DNA of 64,000 nucleotides, from contig NZ_JAPDDT010000004.1 in NCBI RefSeq assembly GCF_025950235.1, positions 310,001-374,000 on the forward strand. The letters run 5' to 3'. Of the stretch, positions 51,646 to 59,563 are shown in pieces (position 1 is the first letter of the stretch; every line of letters starts with the position of its first letter). The position numbers and the translations under genes are program-made. The notes below the pieces were generated by a model. The model was not told where the DNA came from. It worked only from the letters and a program-made list of their open reading frames with translations, and searched no databases. This DNA comes from Luteolibacter arcticus. GTDB lineage: Bacteria > Verrucomicrobiota > Verrucomicrobiia > Verrucomicrobiales > Akkermansiaceae.

Positions 51646-53009
51646 AGGACTACGCGGGACTTCTCGCCGCCGTGTGGGGTCAGTCCGGCGTGGCCGAGCC
51701 ATCGCCGGTGCCCTTGCCTCCCGAGCTGGAACTCCAGGCGCTGTGGTTCGCCGGGGCATTCGGACGGGATTTCCGCGACGCTTCGGGGAAGCCCGTGCGC
51801 ATCGTTCAATTCGGCGAGTGGAACCGCTCTGCCGGACCGGATTTCCTGCAGGCCGCGGTCGAGATTGGCGGGCAGCTTCGCGAGGGGCCGATCGAGCTGG
51901 ACCTGCGCCCCTCGGACTGGGAAGCGCATGGCCATGGGGCGGATCCAGCATTTGAGGATACCGTGCTGCACGTCGTCTTCACCGGCGGTGGACCCGAGAG
52001 CTTCACCCGCACGCTGGGCCACCGCGAGGTGCCACGGGTCACGATCCCGCGCGATGTGTTAGAAGGAGCCCTCCAGAACCCACGCTGCGAAATGGCGATC
52101 GCGAAACCCGGCCGCTGCGTGCATCCCCTGGCGGCCATGCCCCCGGTAGCCGTGGCCGCCCTGCTACGTCAAGCGGCCGAGCACCGCGCTGCACAGAAGG
52201 CTGCACGCCTCCTGCGAACGGCCGATGCCCATGGTCGCGACGCCGCTCTCTATCAAGCGGTGGCGGAGACGCTCGGCTATCGCGCGAATGCGCTGGCGAT
52301 GCGGCTTCTCGCCCAGCGGATGCCGCTGTCTGCGCTGCGGGAAGACCCGGCGCACACCGAGGCGCTGCTTTTCGGCGCGGCTGGCTTCCTCGCTCCCGAT
52401 CTCCACGAAAAAGCTCCGGCGGACACCCGCGAGCACCTCCGGGGCCTCTGGGAAACCTGGTGGAAGGCCCGCGGTCGATGGGAGTCCGCCCACGCCATTC
52501 CGTGGAAGATGGGCGGCCAACGGCCGGCGAATCATCCCCACCGGCGCGTTGCGGCATTGGCCGCCGTGGTGCGGGAGTGGACGAAATTCCGCAAGCTCGC
52601 CACCTCGCAGCCGTTCGACCCGGAAGCACTGGTAAAGCTGCTGTCGAAGCTCGACGATCCCTTCTGGACGAAGCGCCACACACTCTCGTCCGCCGCGACC
52701 GCGCGACCGATCGCCTTGTTCGGGAAAGCGCAGGCGACGGAGCTGCTGGCGAACCACCTGTTCCCCCTCGCCTTGCACGAGGGCGAACCCTTCGAGCGCT
52801 ACCTCAAGGTCAGCGCCGGCGCTCGGAACGAAAAGGTCCGCCGCTGCGCGATCCGCCTGTTCGGCAGCGAGGATGCGGCGGCGACGTGGCTGAAAAAAGC
52901 TGCCTATCATCAGGCGCTGCTCCAAATCTACCGCGACTTTTGCTTGGAAGACGCCAGCGACTGCGCCGATTGCCCCTTCCCCGAACAGCTCGCCCAATGG
53001 CGCCCATAG
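51642..53009 (+). CDS. DUF2851 family protein
   Basis: A 455-residue protein from ATG 51642, overlapping the TIGR03790 stop by 4 bp. DUF2851 is shown by IVQFGEWNRSAGPDFLQAAV at the front, EGPIELDLRPSDWEAHGHG, and a C-terminal CxxxxDCADCPFPEQL cluster. Proteins of this family have a nuclease-like beta sandwich with ExK-type residues in PIELDLRPS, and a small metal-binding Cys cluster, but no proved activity. The gene order TIGR03790-DUF2851-dprA is retained here with tight spacing (31 bp to dprA). Confidence 0.88.
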   Translation: MKDYAGLLAAVWGQSGVAEPSPVPLPPELELQALWFAGAFGRDFRDASGKPVRIVQFGEWNRSAGPDFLQAAVEIGGQLREGPIELDLRPSDWEAHGHGADPAFEDTVLHVVFTGGGPESFTRTLGHREVPRVTIPRDVLEGALQNPRCEMAIAKPGRCVHPLAAMPPVAVAALLRQAAEHRAAQKAARLLRTADAHGRDAALYQAVAETLGYRANALAMRLLAQRMPLSALREDPAHTEALLFGAAGFLAPDLHEKAPADTREHLRGLWETWWKARGRWESAHAIPWKMGGQRPANHPHRRVAALAAVVREWTKFRKLATSQPFDPEALVKLLSKLDDPFWTKRHTLSSAATARPIALFGKAQATELLANHLFPLALHEGEPFERYLKVSAGARNEKVRRCAIRLFGSEDAAATWLKKAAYHQALLQIYRDFCLEDASDCADCPFPEQLAQWRP

Positions 53010-53040
53010 CCTCCGGTCTTGTATCTTGCGTCTCTCTTCC

Positions 53041-54144
53041 ATGACCTCCCTCGAAGCCCTCGTTGCCCTCAACCTGCTGCCGAAGATCGGCCCGGTACGC
53101 ATCCGCCGTCTGTTAGAACGCTTCGATTCCGCCGAGGCCGTGCTGGTCGCGACAAAGGACCGGCTGATGCAGGTGGACGGGATCGGGCCGGAAACGGCGG
53201 GGATTCTCGTGAAGTGGCAGGATCACGCCGACCCGCTGCAGGAGTTGGAGGAGGTGAAGCAGCGCGGGCTTTCCTTGATCACCCCGGAAGACCCCGCGTT
53301 CCCGCCAGCGCTGCGACAGGCCTACGATGCACCGCTGTTTCTCTACGTCTGGGGCAAGCTGGAGGAACGCGACCGCCACGCGATCGGCGTGGTCGGCACC
53401 CGGCGCATCACCCACTACGGCCGCGAAGCGACCAAGAAGCTCGCCTATCAGCTATCCCACGCCGGCTTCACCATCATCTCGGGCCTGGCGCGCGGCGTCG
53501 ATACCGTGGCCCATGAGGCCGCGCTTGCGGCCGGCGGTCGCACGGTGGCCGTGCTCGGTTCCGGGCTGGCGAAGCTCTTCCCCGCAGAGAATCTGGCGCT
53601 GGCAGAAAAGATCGCCTCCGGCAATGGCGCGGTCGTGAGTGAGTTCCCGCTCCACACGGCACCCGACAAGCAGACCTTCCCGCAGCGCAATCGCATCGTC
53701 GCCGCATGGTCGCAGGCGCTGCTGGTGACCGAGTGCCCGGCTTGGTCCGGCTCGCTGATCACCGCGAACCTCGCCAGCGACTACGGACGGCCGGTCTATG
53801 CCGTGCCGGGGCCAATCAATGCCCCGACCTCCACCGGCTGCAACAAGCTGATCCGCGACGGCGCGACGCTGGTGATGGATGCCGGCGACATCATCGACGA
53901 TCTCGGCGAGCTCCCCTTCGCTCGTCAGACGACGCTGCCGTTGGAAACCGAGAGCAAGGCGATCCCGGAACTGCCGTCCGAGGAGGCGACGGTTTTCTCG
54001 GCCCTCGGCGAGGGAGAGTCAGGCGTGGACCGCCTGATCGAGCGAACCGGCCTTTCCGCCTCCACCGTCTCGGCCACCCTCATGAAGCTGGAAATGCGAA
54101 GGCTGGTCCGGGCGCTGCCGGGTTTCCGGTATGTGAAGCGATGA
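53041..54144 (+). CDS. dprA: DNA processing protein DprA
   Basis: A 367-residue protein from ATG 53041. An N-terminal helix-hairpin-helix region (LPKIGPVRIRRLLERF, DGIGPETAGIL) precedes the Rossmann core: AIGVVGTRRITHYGRE, then TIISGLARGVDTVAHEAAL, VLGSGLAKLFPAEN, and VSEFPLHTAPDKQTFPQRNR with AVPGPINAPTSTGCNKLI. The C-terminal winged helix has VDRLIERTGLSASTVSATL. DprA loads RecA on incoming single-stranded DNA during natural transformation. It overlaps the next gene by 4 bp. Confidence 0.97.
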   Translation: MTSLEALVALNLLPKIGPVRIRRLLERFDSAEAVLVATKDRLMQVDGIGPETAGILVKWQDHADPLQELEEVKQRGLSLITPEDPAFPPALRQAYDAPLFLYVWGKLEERDRHAIGVVGTRRITHYGREATKKLAYQLSHAGFTIISGLARGVDTVAHEAALAAGGRTVAVLGSGLAKLFPAENLALAEKIASGNGAVVSEFPLHTAPDKQTFPQRNRIVAAWSQALLVTECPAWSGSLITANLASDYGRPVYAVPGPINAPTSTGCNKLIRDGATLVMDAGDIIDDLGELPFARQTTLPLETESKAIPELPSEEATVFSALGEGESGVDRLIERTGLSASTVSATLMKLEMRRLVRALPGFRYVKR

Positions 54145-54638
54145 ATGGGATGCCGCCATTCGTGCGATTCCTAGCGAGGCTCCTCCTCGAAATGCCGGGG
54201 ACACTCCTCTGGGTGGGCGGGATGATTTATCTCTTTCTGTCCTGCTGGATTGCATTTGAAAGCCCGGCCTCGCATCGCCTTGGACCCCTCATTTCCATGG
54301 GCGTGTCGTTCATTGCGATCCTGTTCGGATTCGCCATGGCAGCGTGCTCGGGAATACTCAATGGAGCAAAACGCTATCGAATGCCCGGAGCGCGACTACC
54401 CGCCTACCTCGGTCTGGAACTCCTCGAAGCCCTGCTGGCGATCTCGTGCGTATGCGTTGCTCTTACCGCAATAGCGATGTTTGCGAAGGGAGAGCCGTTG
54501 ACCGGAATTCTTTGGACGTGCGGTGAAGCGATCGTTGCTTTCTTGCTGGTGAGGACTTGGCGAAATCTCCGGTCCAAGGGGCAGATCTGGCGCGCGGAAC
54601 TGATCGATCAACCGCCTCCGTTCGATCCCGGGCAATAA
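54141..54638 (+). CDS. Small membrane protein, unknown function
   Basis: A 165-residue protein from ATG 54141, overlapping the dprA stop (ATGA). Four membrane helices are visible (LLWVGGMIYLFLSCWI, then ISMGVSFIAILFGFAMAACS, ELLEALLAISCVCVALTAIA and ILWTCGEAIVAFLLV). The C-terminus is cytoplasmic with a Pro-rich end (QPPPFDPGQ). It has no recognised family. The base composition is lower in GC than dprA. Translational coupling suggests expression with dprA, whose role is DNA uptake, but nothing links the protein to competence otherwise. Confidence 0.65.
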   Translation: MNGMPPFVRFLARLLLEMPGTLLWVGGMIYLFLSCWIAFESPASHRLGPLISMGVSFIAILFGFAMAACSGILNGAKRYRMPGARLPAYLGLELLEALLAISCVCVALTAIAMFAKGEPLTGILWTCGEAIVAFLLVRTWRNLRSKGQIWRAELIDQPPPFDPGQ

Positions 54639-54806
54639 GCTCCGGGAACTCGCGAACCCGCCCACGGAGGCATGCCATTGATCCGGCCGGTCCGGGCCAC
54701 AGAAATATCCATCCCCTACGGGGATCGCCAGTCAGTTTCAGGAATGCCCTTGCCAAGTTGGCCCCGGGCCGTCTAGTGCGTCGCCGTCGACCGACCTGCC
54801 GATTTC

Positions 54807-57329
54807 ATGGGAAAAATCCTCATCATTGCCGAAAAGCCCTCCGTCATGAACGACCTGAGCAAGGCTTTGGCCAAGGCTCTGGGCAAGTTTGAGAAAGCCG
54901 GCTCCGGGCGGGATTCCTTCTTCGAGAACGACAATGCGGTCATTACCTCCGCCGTCGGTCACTTGGTCGAGCTGCGGATGCCGACCGGCCCGAACGGCAA
55001 AAAGCTGCCGTGGAAATTCGAGGTGCTGCCGGCCATCCCCGAGCGCTTCGAGCTCGACCCGATCCCGGATTCCGAGGCCCGGCTCAAGCAGGTGCTCAAG
55101 CTGGCCAAGCGCAAGGACGTCGACCAAATCGTCAATGCCTGCGACGCCGGCCGTGAGGGCGAACTGATTTTCCGCTACATCATGGACATCGGCGGCATCG
55201 ACAAGCCGGTGAAGCGGCTGTGGATGCAGTCGATGACCAACCAGGCGATCATCGATGCCTGGGAAAAACTTCGCTCCGATGAGGAGATGCGCCCGCTGGC
55301 CGATGCCGCGAAGTGCCGCTCGGAGTCCGATTGGCTGGTCGGCCTGAATGCCACCCGCGCTCTCACCTGCTTCCGCTCCCGCCACGGCGGCTTCAATATT
55401 ACCGCCGCCGGCCGCGTCCAGACGCCGACGCTGGCCATCCTCGCCGCCCGCGAGTCGGAGATCCAGGCCTTCAAGCCGAGCGCCTATTTTGAAGTCCACG
55501 CCACCTTCGGCGTCGCCGCCGGCGACTACCTCGGCAAGTGGATCGACGAAGCCTTCAAAAGGAACGAGACCAACCCGCACGGCCGCCCCGAGCGGATCTG
55601 GGATGTTTCGCTCGCCGATGCGATCAAGGCGCGTTGCGACGGCAAGACCGGCACCGTTTCCGAGGACAAGAAGGCCCAGTCGCAGATCTCCCCACAGCTC
55701 TACGACCTGACCACGCTGCAGCGCGAGGCCCCGTTCACCGCCAAGGGCACGCTCGCCATCGCCCAGGCGCTGTACGAGAAGCACAAGATGATCACCTACC
55801 CTCGTACTGACTCCCGCTATCTGCCGGAGGACTACGGGGACACCGTGCGCGAGACCTTGCGCGACATCGCCAACTCCGACCTCGGCGTGGCGAAGTATGC
55901 GAAGGCCGTGCTCGACGGGAACCAGGAGAGCGGCCCGCGCTTCCACAAGTCGAAGCGCGTGTTCGACTCGAAGAAGGTCTCGGACCACTTTGCCATCATC
56001 CCGACCGGCAAGTTCGCCAAGCTCAGCGACACCGAGGAGAAGCTCTACGACATGATCGTGAAGCGCTTCATCGCCGTGTTCTTCCCCAGCGCGGAGTTCG
56101 AGCAAACTACCCGTCTCACCCGGATCACCACCGAGTCGATCACCGACACCTTCAAGACCGAAGGCCGCGTGCTGGTGAAGACCGGCTGGCTGGAAGTCTA
56201 TGGCCGCCGCCCCGGCGTCGCCTCCGGCAAGGACGAGCTCACCCAGGTCACCGCCGGCGAGAAGGCCCCCGTGAAGGAAATCGAAGTCCATCACGAGCAG
56301 ACCAAGCCACCCGCACGCTTCACCGAGTCCACGCTTCTTTCGGCGATGGAAGGCGCGGGCAAGCTCGTCGATGACGAAGCCCTCGCCGAAGCCATGTCCG
56401 AGCGCGGCCTTGGCACGCCGGCCACCCGCGCGGCGATCATCGAAGGCCTCATCGCACAGAAATACATCGTCCGCGATGGCCGCGATCTCCACGTCACGCC
56501 GAATGGCATGCGGCTGATCCACATCCTGAACGAGATGAACATCGCCGGCCTCACTTCGCCCACCATGACCGGCGAGTGGGAGTACAAGCTGCGGCAGATG
56601 GAACACGGCCAGCTCCAGCGATCCACCTTCATGAAGGAGATCGAGGACTACACGAAGGACATCGTGGTCCGCGCGAAATCCCTCGCCGCCGAGATCAAGA
56701 ACCGCGCCTTCCCGGATCTCTCTGCCGCCTGCCCGAAATGCGGTGCGCAGGGTCTCAAGCAGACCGACGAATCCTACGAGTGCCGGACGCCCGACTGTGG
56801 CTTCAGGGCCAAGAAATACATCGCCGGTCGCCCGCTGTCCGAGGATGAGGCCCGCGAACTCTTCAGCAAGCGACTCGTCGGCCCGCTGGAAGGCTTCAAG
56901 AGCAAGTTCAACAAGCCCTTCGATGCCGCGCTGGAGCTTGACGACAAGTTCAAGGTCAACTTCGTCTTCGGCGACAAGGATGAGCCCGACGTAGTACTCA
57001 CCGACGAGATGGTCGTAGCCACCGCACCGCTGGCCGACGGCCGGCAGGTGAAGGTCTATGGCACCGACAAGGCCTACCTCGTCCCCGAGCTGAAGACCAA
57101 GAAAGACCCCGAGGGCGTGCGTATCGGCAAGACCATCCTGCAAAAGGAACTGCCACTGGAGCAGGTGCTTAAGATGCTCGCCGAGGGTAAGACCGAGCTG
57201 ATCAAGGGCTTCGTCTCGAACAAGACCAAGCGCGGCTTCGACGCGTTCCTGACGTTTTCGCCTGCCGATGGCAAGGTCGGCTTCGAGTTCCCGCCACGGG
57301 CGCCGAAGGTCCCGAAGGCGGCGAAGTGA
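54807..57329 (+). CDS. topB: DNA topoisomerase III (type IA)
   Basis: An 840-residue protein from ATG 54807. The TOPRIM domain starts [17 protein letters not shown] and holds [14 protein letters not shown]. The active-site tyrosine is Tyr331 in [12 protein letters not shown]. Further signatures are [11 protein letters not shown] and the [20 protein letters not shown] segment. A zinc-finger-like CPKC ... CRTPDC and a C-terminal Topo_C_Rpt-like region with [22 protein letters not shown] make it longer than E. coli TopB (~650). It decatenates DNA and passes single strands. An 883-codon frame lies antisense to it and is a composition artefact. Confidence 0.95.
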   Translation: MGKILIIAEKPSVMNDLSKALAKALGKFEKAGSGRDSFFENDNAVITSAVGHLVELRMPTGPNGKKLPWKFEVLPAIPERFELDPIPDSEARLKQVLKLAKRKDVDQIVNACDAGREGELIFRYIMDIGGIDKPVKRLWMQSMTNQAIIDAWEKLRSDEEMRPLADAAKCRSESDWLVGLNATRALTCFRSRHGGFNITAAGRVQTPTLAILAARESEIQAFKPSAYFEVHATFGVAAGDYLGKWIDEAFKRNETNPHGRPERIWDVSLADAIKARCDGKTGTVSEDKKAQSQISPQLYDLTTLQREAPFTAKGTLAIAQALYEKHKMITYPRTDSRYLPEDYGDTVRETLRDIANSDLGVAKYAKAVLDGNQESGPRFHKSKRVFDSKKVSDHFAIIPTGKFAKLSDTEEKLYDMIVKRFIAVFFPSAEFEQTTRLTRITTESITDTFKTEGRVLVKTGWLEVYGRRPGVASGKDELTQVTAGEKAPVKEIEVHHEQTKPPARFTESTLLSAMEGAGKLVDDEALAEAMSERGLGTPATRAAIIEGLIAQKYIVRDGRDLHVTPNGMRLIHILNEMNIAGLTSPTMTGEWEYKLRQMEHGQLQRSTFMKEIEDYTKDIVVRAKSLAAEIKNRAFPDLSAACPKCGAQGLKQTDESYECRTPDCGFRAKKYIAGRPLSEDEARELFSKRLVGPLEGFKSKFNKPFDAALELDDKFKVNFVFGDKDEPDVVLTDEMVVATAPLADGRQVKVYGTDKAYLVPELKTKKDPEGVRIGKTILQKELPLEQVLKMLAEGKTELIKGFVSNKTKRGFDAFLTFSPADGKVGFEFPPRAPKVPKAAK

Positions 57330-57900
57330 CCGGCGGCGAGCGTCGCCAGGAGCACGGATTTCGATCCTCTTGGAAATCCACGGGAGCACCCGGGTGGAGT
57401 GAACTCCACACGTGCTCGCGGGCCGCGGTCTAACCGATCCGACCTTGGCCCGGATTCCGCTCCCACGACTCCCCTGCGGAGGTTCTGTTCAATATACGCC
57501 GATTTTGGACCTTACAGGGGTTCCATAAGATCCACTTGAATCAAACCACTACTACCAATCCGGATCATCTAACATTTAAGTTACCTTAACAAAAACCTCA
57601 GAACCCCTTATTCCACAAGGAGCTCCTTCCTTGAAAGCCCCCGTCTTCACGACTATCCGGTTCTGGGCATCATATGCGAGACTAGGTGTTTTCTCCTGCA
57701 AAAACGTCTTGCCAGTTAAACCAATTCCCCCTCTACTCCGCCCGTCCCTCACAGGACACCCCGCGCTAACGGATCCCCCCACCCAATAGCAACGGAACAT
57801 ACCGACCGATCAAAGGATTCCCCCCAGTCCCGAGAGAAGTTCCGAGACACCCGGCAGCCCGATTCCCCCCGATCCACGCCGCCGACTTTCCCCCCGAAGT
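57330..57900. other. Gene-free region downstream of topB with a hairpin and C6 tracts
   Basis: No convincing gene. A hairpin with 6-bp and 7-bp stems (57384-57389/57412-57417, GTGGAGT/ACTCCAC inside) lies 54 bp after topB and may end its transcript. The part 57480-57760 is lower in GC. From 57775 four runs of six C occur (57775-57780, 57820-57825, 57865-57870, 57890-57895), three of them preceded by GATT or CTTT, so the complementary strand has four G6 tracts. A 74-codon frame on the minus strand (57576-57800) contains YDAQNRI, reminiscent of RHS repeats, but it is too short to trust. Confidence 0.5.
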
Positions 57901-57999
57901 GTGTGTGTCGACCGTGTCAGCCGCCCGGCGGGTCAACTCCCCGATCCGCCGGGCGGACTGCTCCGGAAGTTCCAGCCGCCCTCCCCCGGGCGGCTTTTT
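57901..57999 (+). ncRNA. Candidate structured RNA ending in a terminator
   Basis: An 11-bp perfect stem (57921-57931 CCGCCCGGCGG with 57946-57956) with a 14-nt loop is followed 18 nt later by an intrinsic terminator (GCCGCCC at 57975-57981, GGGCGGC at 57988-57994, then five T at 57995-57999). Two strong helices and a T run in a gene-free region fit a short regulatory RNA or an attenuator/leader of the following M50 protease gene. No known RNA family is matched by eye. Confidence 0.45.
57975..57999 (+). terminator. Intrinsic terminator upstream of the M50 protease gene
   Basis: A 7-bp stem GCCGCCC/GGGCGGC with a 6-nt loop is followed by TTTTT. It lies 41 bp before the M50 gene start on the same strand, so it either ends a small RNA (57901-57999) or is an attenuator of the gene. 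Confidence 0.75.
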
Positions 58000-58040
58000 C
58001 TTTGGCGGAAAGACGGATCCCGGTCTTTGCTGCGCGCCAG

Positions 58041-58754
58041 ATGGTTCGCTTCACCCTTTTTGGCATCCCCGTTGAAATCCAGCCGTGGTTCTGGCTTACG
58101 CTCGCGTTTCTCAGTGGTGCCCTGACGAGCTTCACGCCGGAAGCGATGCAGTATGGGCTAATCTTCATCCTCGCTGCCACAGTCTCGATCCTGGTGCATG
58201 AGCTGGGCCACGCACTGACCGGCATGCGGCTCGGCGGAGGAGCCGCGAAGATCGTGCTATGGGCCTTCGGCGGGCTGGCCTACAACCAAGGGGGGCGGTT
58301 CACGAAAAGCGGTCGCTTCTGGATGATCGCGGCCGGTCCGGGAGCGGGCTTCCTGCTGGGAGCCGTGGTCTTGTTGATCATGATAGCCATCTTCGGTCCG
58401 CACGACGCGCTGAATCTGACGGGACGGTGGCTCTTTGGCAGCCAGTCCTCCTTCTCTCACGATACCATTGCTTTCGTCCAGGACCGCAAACCGCTGGTCT
58501 CCCTCCTCCGTAGCATGATCTGGATCAACTTCTGGTGGGGAATGCTCAACCTGCTGCCGGTGCACCCGCTCGATGGCGGGCAGATCACCGAGCTTTTCGT
58601 GAAGCCTCGGCAAAGGGTTCACCAGATCGCCATCGTCGCGGCCACGGCGGTCGCCGCTTTCGGCCTGTGGCGGGGGGACCTTTTCATGGCCCTGCTGTTC
58701 GGCTACCTGGCGTGGCAGAATTTCCAGGCGATGAAAAAGCTCGGGTGGCAGTGA
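58041..58754 (+). CDS. Site-2-protease-like M50 family membrane metalloprotease
   Basis: A 237-residue polytopic protein from ATG 58041; a longer frame upstream crosses the terminator and is not used. The zinc site is HELGH (His53, Glu54, His57), in the second membrane helix, and the third ligand is Asp178 in HPLDGGQ. GFLLGAVVLLIMI and LLRSMIWINFWWGMLNLLPV are the flanking helices. The structure is the compact type without PDZ domain. S2P proteases cleave membrane-bound regulators within the bilayer. No anti-sigma factor is beside it. Converges with the exporter gene with 1 bp between stops. Confidence 0.92.
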   Translation: MVRFTLFGIPVEIQPWFWLTLAFLSGALTSFTPEAMQYGLIFILAATVSILVHELGHALTGMRLGGGAAKIVLWAFGGLAYNQGGRFTKSGRFWMIAAGPGAGFLLGAVVLLIMIAIFGPHDALNLTGRWLFGSQSSFSHDTIAFVQDRKPLVSLLRSMIWINFWWGMLNLLPVHPLDGGQITELFVKPRQRVHQIAIVAATAVAAFGLWRGDLFMALLFGYLAWQNFQAMKKLGWQ

Positions 58755-58755
58755 C

Positions 58756-59511
58756 TCACGCCAGCAACAGGCGTGCGGCAACCAGCACGGAAAAGCCGAT
58801 CACCATCCACTCGAAGACCCGCTGGGACACGCGCTGAACCAGCCACTTCCCGACCCAGATCCCGGCGAAGATGGCGGGCAGGCACTTGAGGTTGTCGAGC
58901 AAGGTGGCCCGAGTGATAAGATTGAAGCTGCCGCTGAGCGGAACCTTGATCAGATTGACCAGCAGGAAGAACCGCGCGCCGATGCCGAGCAATTCCATCT
59001 TCGGGATGCGCCGGGAAAGCAGGTAGAGCTGGATCACCGGGCCGGCCGCATTGGCCAGCATGGTGGTGATCCCTCCGGTGGCACCGGCGGCGGTGCCGAA
59101 GACCCGCGAGTTTGCCAGGCGCTCGGCGAGGTCCGGCTTCCACGCCCGCAAAGCCTGCAGCGCGACCATTCCAAGGATACACCCGCCGATCACGCGGCGG
59201 GCGATTTGGTCGGACCACTCATGCGTGAGGATCACCCGCAGCAGCCAGACGCCAATGGCCAGGCCGACGAGCGTGGCGGGCAAGAGCTTCCACACCGGCT
59301 TCCACGAAGCGTGCTTGCGGAACGCCGGATAGACCGCGAGGTCGGCGACGATCAGCAGGGGCAGCATGATGCCGGTGGAGGGCACGGCTCCGTACAGTTC
59401 GGCCATCAGGAAGACGGCGATCAATGAGATACCGCTGAAGCCCGCCTTCGACATGCCGATGCAAAATGCTGCCAGCAAGGCGAGGGCTAGGGCGGCGGGA
59501 CCATCGAGCAC
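58756..59511 (-). CDS. TauE/SafE family (sulfite exporter-like) membrane protein
   Basis: A 251-residue polytopic protein from GTG 59511. Eight helices or so; the family's two related halves start with AAFCIGMSKAGFSGISLIAV and GTAAGATGGITTMLANAAGP, respectively, which carry the characteristic G-x-x-x-G-F-G/GAxGG motifs. It is thought to export sulfite, organosulfonates or related anions. No taurine or sulfonate genes are in view. Leftward and single; its upstream gap of 52 bp meets the end of the FG-GAP gene. Confidence 0.92.
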   Translation of the reverse strand: MLDGPAALALALLAAFCIGMSKAGFSGISLIAVFLMAELYGAVPSTGIMLPLLIVADLAVYPAFRKHASWKPVWKLLPATLVGLAIGVWLLRVILTHEWSDQIARRVIGGCILGMVALQALRAWKPDLAERLANSRVFGTAAGATGGITTMLANAAGPVIQLYLLSRRIPKMELLGIGARFFLLVNLIKVPLSGSFNLITRATLLDNLKCLPAIFAGIWVGKWLVQRVSQRVFEWMVIGFSVLVAARLLLA

Positions 59512-59563
59512 GGGAAGGCCTTACGTGCCGGTTCCCGGCGGGGCAAGTGCCGCGCACGGCACT

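Noticed and set aside
54738-57389. 883-codon open frame antisense to topB
   Set aside because: It exactly mirrors topB. High GC3 removes stops from the opposite strand; the translation is Leu/Gly/Asp-rich without domains, while topB is certain.
57576-57800. 74-codon minus-strand frame with YDAQNRI (RHS-like)
   Set aside because: Too short, no second repeat or partner, lies in a low-GC gene-free stretch. Mentioned only in the region entry.
57960-57999. CCGGAAG followed by CAGCC considered as the apical part of an SRP RNA
   Set aside because: The expected GGAA tetraloop stem and asymmetric loop cannot be drawn; the pairing belongs to the terminator.
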